A DNA stretch of 64,000 nt from the NCBI GenBank assembly GCA_037893245.1, contig JBAIAA010000117.1:682001-746000 (forward strand). The letters are read 5' to 3'. The stretch is from Crossaster papposus. Lineage: Eukaryota; Echinodermata; Asteroidea; Velatida; Solasteridae. This document shows positions 26,469-36,957 of this stretch, piece by piece (position 1 is the stretch's first letter; every line of letters starts with the position of its first letter). A program made the position numbers and the translations under genes. The notes below the pieces were generated by a model. That model ran no database searches and was not told the origin of the DNA. It saw only the letters and a list, made by a program, of their open reading frames with translations.

Positions 26469-29400
26469 AGCCTAACAAACACTTTTTCGGTTTTTTTCAC
26501 CATCAGAACACGAAATGGACTTCCAATACTCCCAAATGGTCGATAGCGCTCAATAAGCGTAACAAACACTTTTCGGTTTTTCTCACCGTCAAAACACCAA
26601 ATGGACTTTCAACACTCCCAAATGGTCTATAGCGGTCAATAAGCCTAACAAACACTTTTCGGGTTTTGTTCACCGTCAGAACACAAAATTGACTTCCAAC
26701 ACTCCTAAATGGTCTATAGCGCTCATTTAGCCTAACAAACACTTTTCGGTTTTTTTCACCAACAGCTATAGGCCTCAATGAGCCTAACAAACACTTTTCG
26801 GGTTTTTCCACCGTCAGAACACAAAGTAGACTTCCAACGCTCCCAAATGGTCTATAGGCCTCAATGAGCCTAACAAACACCTTTCGGGGTTTTTTCACCG
26901 TCGAACACAAAATAGACTTCCAACGCTCCCAAATGGTGTATAGCGCTCATTTAGCCTAACAAACACTTTTAGGGTTTTTCTCACCGTCAAAACACCAAAT
27001 GGACTTTCAACACTCCCAAATGGTCTATAGCGCTCAATAAGCCTAACAAACACTTTTCGGGTTTTTTCACCGTCAGAACACAAATTAGACTTCCAACGCT
27101 CCCAAATGGTCTATAGCGCTCATTTAGCCTAACAAACACTTTTCGGGTTTGTTTTCACCGTCAGAACACCAAATGGACTTCCAACACTCCCAAACGGTCT
27201 ATAGGCCTCAATGAGCCTAACAAACACTTTTCGGTTTTTTTCACCGTCAGAACACAAAATAGACTTCCAACGCTCCCAAATGGTCTGTAGAGCTCATTTA
27301 GCCTAACAAACACTTTTCGGGTTTGTTCACCATCAGAACACGAAATGGACTTCCAACGCTCCCAAATGGTCTTTAGCGCTCAATGAGCATAACAAACACT
27401 TTTCGGTTTTTTCACCATCAGCTATAGGCCTCAATGAGCCTAACAAACACTTTTCGGTTTTTTTCACCGTCAGAACACAAAATAGACTTCCAACGCTCCC
27501 AAATGGTCTATAGAGCTCATTTAGCCTAACAAACACTTTTCGGGTTTTGTTCACCATCAGAACACGAAATGGACTTCCAACGCTCCCAAATGGTCTATAG
27601 CGCTCAATGAGCCTAACAAACACTTTTCGGTTTTTTTCACCGTCAAAACACCAAATGGACTTTCAACACTCCCAAATGGTCTATAGCGCTCAATAAGCCT
27701 AACAAACACTTTTCGGGTTTTTTCACCGTCAGAACACAAATTAGACTTCCAACGCTCCCAAATGGTCTATAGCGCTCATTTAGCCTAACAAACACTTTTC
27801 GGGTTTGTTTTCACCGTCAGAACACCAAATGGACTTCCAACACTCCCAAACGGTCTATAGGCCTCAATGAGCCTAACAAACACTTTTCGGTTTTTTTCAC
27901 CGTCAGAACACAAAATAGACTTCCAACGCTCCCAAATGGTCTGTAGAGCTCATTTAGCCTAACAAACACTTTTCGGGTTTGTTCACCATCAGAACACGAA
28001 ATGGACTTCCAACGCTCCCAAATGGTCTATAGCGCTCAATGAGCATAACAAACACTTTTCGTTTTTTTCACCATCAGCTATAGGCCTCAATGAGCCTAAC
28101 AAACACTTTTCGGTTTTTTTCACCGTCAGAACACAAAATAGACTTCCAACGCTCCCAAATGGTCTATAGAGCTCATTTAGCCTAACAAACACTTTTCGGG
28201 TTTTGTTCACCATCAGAACACGAAATGGACTTCCAACGCTCCCAAATGGTCTATAGCGCTCAATGAGCCTAACAAACACTTTTCGGTTTTTTTCACCATC
28301 AGCTATAGGCCTCAATGAGCCTAACAAACACTTTTCGGTTTTGTTCACCGTCAGAACACAAAATAGACTTCCAACGCTCCCAAATGGTCTATAGCGCTCA
28401 TTTAGCCTAACAAACACTTTTCGGTTGTTTTCACCGCCAGAACACCAAATGGACATCCAACGCTCTAAATGTTCTATAGTGCTCAATGATCCTAACAAAC
28501 ACTTTTCGGGTTTTTTCACCATCAGAACACGAAATGGACTTCCAATACTCCCAAATGGTCGATAGCACTCAATAAGCGTAACAAACACTTTTCGGTTTTT
28601 CTCACCTTCAAAACACCAAATGGACTTCCAACGCTCCCAAATGGTCTATAGCGCTCATTTAGCCTAACAAACACTTTTCGGGTTTTTTTTCACCGTCAGA
28701 ACACCAAATGGACTTCCAACACTCCCAAACGGTCTATAGGCCTCAATGAGCCTAACAAACACTTTTCGGGTTTTGTTCACCATCAGAACACGAAATGGAC
28801 TTCCAACGCTCCCAAATGGTCTATAGCGCTCATTGAGCCTAACAAACACTTTTCGGGTTTTTTCACCATCAGAACACGAAATGGACTTCCAATACTCCCA
28901 AATGGTCGATAGCGCTCAATAAGCGTAACAAACACTTTTTGGTTTTTCTCACCGTCAAAACACCAAATGGACTTCCAACACTCCTAAATGGTCTATAGCG
29001 CTCATTTAGCCTAACAAACACTTTTCGGGTTTTTTCACCATCAGCTATAGGCCTCAATGAGCCTAACAAACACTTTTCGGTTTTTCTCACCGTCAGAACA
29101 CCAAATGGACATCCAACGCTCCCAAATGTTCTATAGTGCTCAATGAGCCTAACAAACACTTTTCGGTTTTTTTCACCGTCAGAACCCAAAATAGACTTCC
29201 AACGCTCCCAAATGGTCTATAGAGCTCATTTAGCCTAACAAACACTTTTCGGTTTTTTTCACGGTCAAAACACGAAATGGACTTCCAATACTCCCAAATG
29301 GTCTATAGACCTCAATGAGCCTAACAAACACTTTTCGGGTTTTGTTCACCATCAGAACACGAAATGGACTTCCAACGCTCCCAAATGGTCTATAGCGCTC

Positions 29401-31596
29401 ATTGAGCCTAACAAACACTTTTCGGGTTTTTTCACCATCAGAACACGAAATGGACTTCCAATACTCCCAAATGGTCGATAGCGCTCAATAAGCGTAACAA
29501 ACACTTTTTGGTTTTTCTCACCGTCAAAACACCAAATGGACTTCCAACACTCCTAATTGGTCTATAGCGCTCATTTAGCCTAACAAACACTTTTCGGTTT
29601 TTTTCACCATCAGCTATAGGCCTCAATGAGCCTAACAAACACTTTTCGGTTTTTCTCACCGTCAGAACACCAAATGGACATCCAACGCTCCCAAATGTTC
29701 TATAGTGCTCAATGAGCCTAACAAACACTTTTCGGTTTTTTTCACCGTCAGAACCCAAAATAGACTTCCAACGCTCCCAAATGGTCTATAGAGCTCATTT
29801 AGCCTAACAAACACTTTTCGGTTTTTTTCACGGTCAAAACACGAAATGGACTTCCAATACTCCCAAATGGTCTATAGACCTCAATGAGCCTAACAAACAC
29901 TTTTCGGATTTTTTCACCGTCAGCTATAGGCCTCAATGAGCCTAATAAACACTTTTCGGTTGTTTTCACCATCAGAACACAAAATAGACTTCCAACGCTC
30001 CCAAATGGTATATAGGCCTCAATGAGCCTAACAAACACTTTTCGGGGTTTTTTCACCGTCAGAACACAAAATAGACTTCCAACGCTCCCAAATGGTCTAT
30101 AGCGCTCATTTAGCCTAACAAACACTTTTCGGTTTTTTTTCACCGTCAGAACACCAAATGGACTTCCAACACTCCCAAACGGTCTATAGGCCTCAATGAG
30201 CCTAACAAACACTTTTCGGGTTTTGTTCACCATCAGCTATAGGCCTCAATGAGCCTAACAAACACTTTTCGGGTTTTTCCACCGTCAGAACACAAAGTAG
30301 ACTTCCAACGCTCCCAAATGGTCTATAGGCCTCAATGAGCCTAACAAACACCTTTCGGGTTTTTTTCACCGTCGAACACAAAATAGACTTCCAACGCTCC
30401 CAAATGGTGTATAGCGCTCATTTAGCCTAACAAACACTTTTCGGGTTTTTCTCACCGTCAAAACACCAATTGGACTTTCAACACTCCCAAATGGTCTATA
30501 GCGCTCAATAAGCCTAACAAACACTTTTCGGTTTTTTTCACCGTCAGAACACAAATTAGACTTCCAACGCTCCCAAATGGTCTATAGCGCTCATTTAGCC
30601 TAACAAACACTTTTCAGGTTTGTTTTCACCGTCAGAACACCAAATGGACTTCCAACACTCCCAAACGGTCTATAGGCCTCAATGAGCCTAACAAACACTT
30701 TTCGGTTTTTTTCACCGTCAGAACACAAAATAGACTTCCAACCCTCCCAAATGGTCTGTAGAGCTCATTTAGCCTAACAAACACTTTTCGGGTTTTGTTC
30801 ACCATCAGAACACGAAATGGACTTCCAACGCTCCCAAATGGTCTATAGCGCTCAATGAGCATAACAAACACTTTTCGTTTTTTTCACCATCAGCTATAGG
30901 CCTCAATGAGCCTAACAAACACTTTTCGGGTTTTTTCACCGTCAGAACACAAAATAGACTTCCAACGCTCCCAAATGGTCTATAGAGCTCATTTAGCCTA
31001 ACAAACACTTTTCGGGTTTTGTTCACCATCAGAACACGAAATGGACTTCCAACGCTCCCAAATGGTCTATAGCGCTCAATGAGCCTAACAAACACTTTTC
31101 GGTTTTTTTCACCATCAGCTATAGGCCTCAATGAGCCTAACAAACACTTTTCGGTTTTGTTCACCGTCAGAACACAAAATAGACTTCCAACGCTCCCAAA
31201 TGGTCTATAGCGCTCATTTAGCCTAACAAAAACTTTTCGGTTGTTTTCACTGCCAGAACACCAAATGGACATCCAACGCTCCCAAATGTTCTATAGTGCT
31301 CAATGAGCCTAACAAACACTTTTCGGTTTTTTTCACCATCAGAACACCAAATGGACTTCCAACACTCCCAAACGGTCTATAGGCCTCAATGAGCCTAACA
31401 AACACTTTTCGGTTTTTTTCACCGTCAGAACACAAAATAGACTTCCAACGCTCCCAAATGGTCTATAGAGCTCATTTAGCCTAACAAATCCTTTTCGGTT
31501 TTTTTCACCATCAGAACACGAAATGGACTTCCAATACTCCCAAATGGTCTATAGAGCTCATTGAGCCTAACAAACACTTTTCGGTTTTTTTCACCA
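26469..31596 (+). repeat. Domain I higher-order repeat, irregular copies (about 26.5-31.6 kb)
   Basis: The head at 26,503 matches 24,033 at offset 2,470. The deletion marker occurs at 26,898 and 30,369. Internal rearrangements include a 569-bp tandem duplication, annotated separately. Rare ACCAACAGCTATAGG junctions (C-to-A in the usual ACCATCAG context) occur near 26,760 here and near 31,854 in the next copy. Only satellite DNA is present. Confidence 0.75.
28742..29879 (+). repeat. 569-bp tandem duplication (six full monomers plus one short)
   Basis: Copies at 28,742-29,310 and 29,311-29,879 align at a constant offset of 569 bp. Both contain the sequence CAGAACCCAAAATAGAC and the CATTGAGCC variant. 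569 is close to 6 x 86 + 52, so the unit contains one deletion monomer. A related third copy occurs at about 32.6-33.1 kb. Confidence 0.85.
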
Positions 31597-34500
31597 TCAG
31601 AACACGAAATGGACTTCCAATACTCCCAAATGGTCGATAGCGCTCAATAAGCGTAACAAACACTTTTCGGTTTTTCTCACCGTCAAAACACCAAATGGAC
31701 TTTCAACACTCCCAAATGGTCTATAGCGGTCAATAAGCCTAACAAACACTTTTCGGGTTTTGTTCACCGTCAGAACACAAAATTGACTTCCAACACTCCT
31801 AAATGGTCTATAGCGCTCATTTAGCCTAACAAACACTTTTCGGTTTTTTTCACCAACAGCTATAGGCCTCAATGAGCCTAACAAACACTTTTCGGGTTTT
31901 TCCACCGTCAGAACACAAAGTAGACTTCCAACGCTCCCAAATGGTCTATAAGCCTCAATGAGCCTAACAAACACCATTCGGGGTTTTTTCACCGTCGAAC
32001 ACAAAATAGACTTCCAACGCTCCCAAATGGTGTATAGCGCTCATTTAGCCTAACAAACACTTTTCGGGTTTTTCTCACCGTCAAAACACCAAATGGACTT
32101 TCAACACTCCCAAATGGTCTATAGCGCTCAATAAGCCTAACAAACACTTTTCGGTTTTTTCACCATCAGCTATAGGCCTCAATGAGCCTAACAAACACTT
32201 TTCGGTTTTTTTCACCGTCAGAACACAAAATAGACTTCCAACGCTCCCAAATGGTCTATAGAGCTCATTTAGCCTAACAAACACTTTTCGGGTTTTGTTC
32301 ACCATCAGAACACGAAATGGACTTCCAACGCTCCCAAATGGTCTATAGCGCTCATTTAGCCTAACAAACACTTTTCGGTAGTTTTCACCGCCAGAACACC
32401 AAATGGACATCCAACGCTCTAAATGTTCGATAGCACTCAATAAGCGTAACAAACACTTTTCGGTTTTTCTCACCGTCAAAACACCAAATGGACTTCCAAC
32501 GCTCCCAAATGGTCTATAGCGCTCATTTAGCCTAACAAACACTTTTCGGGGTTTTTTCACCGTCAGAACACCAAATGGACTTCCAACACTCCCAAACGGT
32601 CTATAGGCCTCAATGAGCCTAACAAACACTTTTCGGGTTTTGTTCACCATCAGAACACGAAATGGACTTCCAACGCTCCCAAATGGTCTATAGCGCTCAT
32701 TGAGCCTAACAAACACTTTTCGGGTTTTTTCACCATCAGAACACGAAATGGACTTCCAATACTCCCAAATGGTCGATAGCGCTCAATAAGCGTAACAAAC
32801 ACTTTTCGGTTTTTTTCACCGTCAAAACACCAAATGGACTTCCAACACTCCTAAATGGTCTATAGCGCTCATTTAGCCTAACAAACACTTTTCGGGTTTT
32901 TTCACCATCAGCTATAGGCCTCAATGAGCCTAACAAACACTTTTCGGTTTTTCTCACCGTCAGAACACCAAATGGACATCCAACGCTCCCAAATGTTCTA
33001 TAGTGCTCAATGAGCCTAACAAACACTTTTCGGTTTTTTTCACCGTCAGAACCCAAAATAGACTTCCAACGCTCCCAAATGGTCTATAGAGCTCATTTAG
33101 CCTAACAAACACTTTTCGGATTTGTTCACCGTCAGCTATAGGCCTCAATGAGCCTAATAAACACTTTTCGGTTGTTTTCACCATCAGAACACAAAATAGA
33201 CTTCCAACGCTCCCAAATGGTATATAGGCCTCAATGAGCCTAACAAACACTTTTCGGGGTTTTTTCACCGTCAGAACACAAAATAGACTTCCAACGCTCC
33301 CAAATGGTCTATAGCGCTCATTTAGCCTAACAAACACTTTTCGGGTTTTTTTTCACCGTCAGAACACCAAATGGACTTCCAACACTCCCAAACGGTCTAT
33401 AGGCCTCAATGAGCCTAACAAACACTTTTCGGGTTTTTTCACCGTCAGAACACAAAATAGACTTCCAACGCTCCCAAATGGTCTATAGCGCTCATTTAGC
33501 CTAACAAACACTTTTCGGTTTTTTTCACCATCAGCTATAGGCCTCAATGAGCCTAACAAACACTTTTCGGTTTTTTTCACCGTCAGATCACAAAATAGAC
33601 TTCCAACGCTCCCAAATGGTCTATAGCGCTCATTTAGCCTAACAAACACTTTTCGGTTTTTTTCACCGCCAGAACACCAAATGGACATCCAACGCTCCCA
33701 AATGTTGTATAGTGCTCAATGAGCGTAACAAACACTTTTCGGTTTTTTTCACCGTCAGAACACAAAATAGACTTCTAACGCTCCCAAATGGTCTATAGAG
33801 CTAATTTAGCCTAACAAACACTTTACGGGTTTTGTTCACCATCAGAACACGAAATGGACTTCCAACGCTCCCAAATGGTCTATAGCGCTCAATGAGCCTA
33901 ACAAACACTTTTCGGTTTTTTCACCATCAGCTGTAGGCCTCAATGAGCCTAACAAACACTTTTCGGGTTTTGTTCACCATCAGAACACGAAATGGACTTC
34001 CAACGCTCCCAAATGGTCTATAGCGCTCATTGAGCCTAACAAACACTTTTCGGGTTTTTCCACCATCAGAACACGAAATGGACTTCCAATACTCCCAAAT
34101 GGTCGATAGCGCTCAATAAGCGTAACAAACACTTTTCGGTTTTTCTCACCGTCAAAACACCAAATGGACTTTCAACACTCCCAAATGGTCTATAGCGGTC
34201 GATAAGCCTAACAAACACTTTTCGGGTTTTGTTCACCGTCAGAACACAAAATTGACTTCCAACACTCCTAAAATGGTCTATAGCGCTCATTTAGCCTAAC
34301 AAACACTTTTCGGGTTTTTTCACCATCAGTTATAGGCCTCAATGAGCCTAACAAACACTTTTCGGGTTTTTCCACCGTCAGAACACAAAGTAGACTTCCA
34401 ACGCTCCCAAATGGTCTATAGGCCTCAATGAGCCTAACAAATACTTTTCGGGTTTTTTTCACCGTCAGAACACCAAATGGACTTCCAACACTCCCAAATG

Positions 34501-34825
34501 GTCGATAGCGCTAAATAAGCGTAACAAACACTTTTCGGATTTTCTCACCGTCAAAACACCAAATGGACTTTCAACACTCCCAAATGGTCTTAGCGCTCAA
34601 TAAGCCTAACAAACACTTTTCGGTTTTTTTCACCGTCAGAACACAAATTAGACTTCCAACGCTCCCAAATGGTCTATAGCGCTCATTAAGCCTAACAAAC
34701 ACTTTTCGGGTTTTTTTCACCGTCAGAACACCAAATGGACTTCCAACACTCCCAAACGGTCTATAGGCCTCAATGAGCCTAACAAACACTTTTCGGGTTT
34801 TTTCACCGTCAGAACACAAAATAGA
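31597..34825 (+). repeat. Domain I higher-order repeat, last copies and transition
   Basis: The head at 31,597 matches 26,503 (offset 5,094), and 34,066 matches part of it again at offset 2,469. The last CCGTCGAACAC marker is at 31,992. The last 52-bp junctions of the domain are degenerate: CAGCTGTAGG at about 33,928 and CAGTTATAGG at about 34,327. After about 34.46 kb the Domain I markers disappear. Confidence 0.75.
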
Positions 34826-35687
34826 CTTCCAACGCTCCCAAATGGTCTATAGAACTCATTTAGCCTAACAAACCCTTTTCGGTTTTTTTCACCATCAGAA
34901 CACGAAATGGACTTCCAATACTCCCAAATGGTCTATAGAGCTCATTGAGCCTAACAAACACTTTTCGGTTTTTTTCACCATCAGAACACGAAATGGACTT
35001 CCAATACTCCCAAATGGTCGATAGCGCTCAATAATGGTAACAAACACTTTTCGGTTTTTCTCACCGTCAGAACACCAAATGGACCTCCAACGCTCCCAAA
35101 TGTTCTATAGCGCTCAATGAGCCTAACAAACACTTTTCGGGTTTTTTCACCGTCAGAACACAAAATAGACTTCCAACGCTCCCAAATGGTCTATAGAGCT
35201 CATTTAGCCTAACAAACACTTTTCGGTTTTGTTCACGGTCAAAACACGAAATGGACTTCCAATACTCCCAAATGGTCTATAGACCTCAATGAGCCTAACA
35301 AACCCTTTTCGGGTTTTGTTCACCATCAGAACACGAAATGGACTTCCAACGCTCCCAAATGGTCTATAGCGCTCAATGAGCCTAACAAACACTTTTCGGT
35401 TTTTCTCACCGTCAGAACACCAAATGGATATCCAACGCTCCCAAATGTTCTATAGTGCTCAATGAGCCTAACAAACACTTTTCGGGTTTTTTCACCGTCA
35501 GAACACAAAATAGACTTCCAACTCTCCCAAATGGTCTATAGAGCTCATTTAGCCTAACAAACACTTTTCGGGTTTTTTTCACCGTCAGAACACCAAATGG
35601 ACTTCCAAAACTCCCAAACGGTCTATAGGCCTCAATGAGCCTAACAAACACTTTTCGGTTTTTTTCACCGTCAGAACACAAAATAGA
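34826..35687 (+). repeat. 862-bp higher-order unit, copy 1 (ten monomers)
   Basis: The copy contains TATAGAACTCATTTAGCC at about 34,848, which recurs at about 35,710 and 36,572 with a spacing of exactly 862 bp. Other shared landmarks are 34,981/35,843/36,705 and 35,326/36,188. A private change, CAATAATGGTAACAAAC, is seen at about 35,029 where the other copies read AATAAGCGTAAC. Confidence 0.88.
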
Positions 35688-36549
35688 CTTCCAACGCTCC
35701 CAAATGGTCTATAGAACTCATTTAGCCTAACAAACCCTTTTCGGTTTTTTTCACCATCAGAACACGAAATGGACTTCCAATACTCCCAAATGGTCTATAG
35801 AGCTCATTGAGCCTAACAAACACTTTTCGGTTTTTTTCACCATCAGAACACGAAATGGACTTCCAATACTCCCAAATGGTCGATAGCGCTCAATAAGCGT
35901 AACAAACACTTTTCGGTTTTTCTCACCGTCAGAACACCAAATGGACCTCCAACGCTCCCAAATGTTCTATAGCGCTCAATGAGCCTAACAAACACTTTTC
36001 GGGTTTTTTCACCGTCAGAACACAAAATAGACTTCCAACGCTCCCAAATGGTCTATAGAGCTCATTTAGCCTAACAAACACTTTTCGGTTTTGTTCACGG
36101 TCAAAACACGAAATGGACTTCCAATACTCCCAAATGGTCTATAGACCTCAATGAGCCTAACAAACACTTTTCGGGTTTTGTTCACCATCAGAACACGAAA
36201 TGGACTTCCAACGCTCCCAAATGGTCTATAGCGCTCAATGAGCCTAACAAACACTTTTCGGTTTTTCTCACCGTCAGAACACCAAATGGATATCCAACGC
36301 TCCCAAATGTTCTATAGTGCTCAATGAGCCTAACAAACACTTTTCGGTTTTTTTCACCGTCAGAACACAAAATAGACTTCCAACTCTCCCAAATGGTCTA
36401 TAGAGCTCATTTAGCCTAACAAACACTTTTCGGGTTTTTTTCACCGTCAGAACACCAAATGGACTTCCAAAACTCCCAAACGGTCTATAGGCCTCAATGA
36501 GCCTAACAAACACTTTTCGGGTTTTTTCACCGTCAGAACACAAAATAGA
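35688..36549 (+). repeat. 862-bp higher-order unit, copy 2
   Basis: This is nearly identical to copy 1 at offset 862. Differences I can see are mainly the number of G and T in the G/T tract (for example CGGTTTTTTT against CGGGTTTTTT) and a few substitutions. Both copies contain the private CCAAAACTCCCAAACGG variant. Confidence 0.88.
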
Positions 36550-36957
36550 CTTCCAACGCTCCCAAATGGTCTATAGAACTCATTTAGCCTAACAAACCCT
36601 TTTCGGTTTTTTTCACCATCAGAACACGAAATGGACTTCCAATACTCCCAAATGGTCTATAGAGCTCATTGAGCCTAACAAACACTTTTCGGTTTTTTTC
36701 ACCATCAGAACACGAAATGGACTTCCAATACTCCCAAATGGTCGATAGCGCTCAATAAGCGTAACAAACACTTTTCGGTTTTTCTCACCGTCAGAACACC
36801 AAATGGACCTCCAACGCTCCCAAATGTTCTATAGCGCTCAATGAGCCTAACAAACACTTTTCGGGTTTTTTCACCGTCAGAACACAAAATAGACTTCCAA
36901 CGCTCCCAAATGGTCTATAGAGCTCATTTAGCCTAACAAACACTTTTCGGTTTTTTT
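36550..36957 (+). repeat. 862-bp higher-order unit, copy 3 (partial)
   Basis: The first ~408 bp follow the unit at offset 862. The sequence then departs at TTTTTCAAGGTCAAAAC, where copies 1 and 2 read GTTCACGGTCAAAAC. This segment is the start of the long-range repeat that recurs at 60,935. Confidence 0.8.

Larger units (their letters stand above)
1..34340 (+). repeat. 52-bp deletion monomer class (junction CAGCTATAGG), about 57 copies in Domain I
   Basis: In these monomers 34 bp are missing between the CAG of GTCAG/ATCAG and CTATAGG. The join is the same in every copy and is almost always followed by CCTCAATGAGCC. Approximate junctions are: 1108, 2024, 3287, 4462, 4687, 6463, 6688, 7086, 9210, 9435, 9661, 11354, 11836, 12061, 12630, 13115, 14117, 14773, 14998, 15656, 15881, 16535, 16847, 17849, 18506, 18731, 19388, 19613, 20613, 21096, 21753, 21978, 22636, 23291, 24293, 24950, 25175, 25484, 25709, 26278, 26763, 27419, 28075, 28300, 29042, 29611, 29921, 30234, 30891, 31116, 31857, 32167, 32909, 33133, 33532, 33928 and 34327. 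A single shared breakpoint implies one founding deletion that was then amplified with the higher-order units. Confidence 0.9.
1..34825 (+). repeat. Domain I: satellite subfamily with 2.5-3.7 kb higher-order repeats and many 52-bp monomers
   Basis: This domain is defined by three variants that are absent or very rare to its right. The first is the 52-bp deletion monomer, with about 57 of the window's roughly 62 copies. The second is a one-base deletion giving CCGTCGAACAC, at 1242, 5943, 8257, 10831, 14252, 17984, 21231, 24428, 26898, 30369 and 31992. The third is CACCTTTCGG, or a close variant, just upstream of those sites. Spacing of the deletion marker runs from about 1.6 to 4.7 kb, mostly 2.3-3.7 kb. 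The domain is therefore a series of higher-order units of unequal length. The right boundary, between about 34.46 and 34.83 kb, is approximate. Confidence 0.85.
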
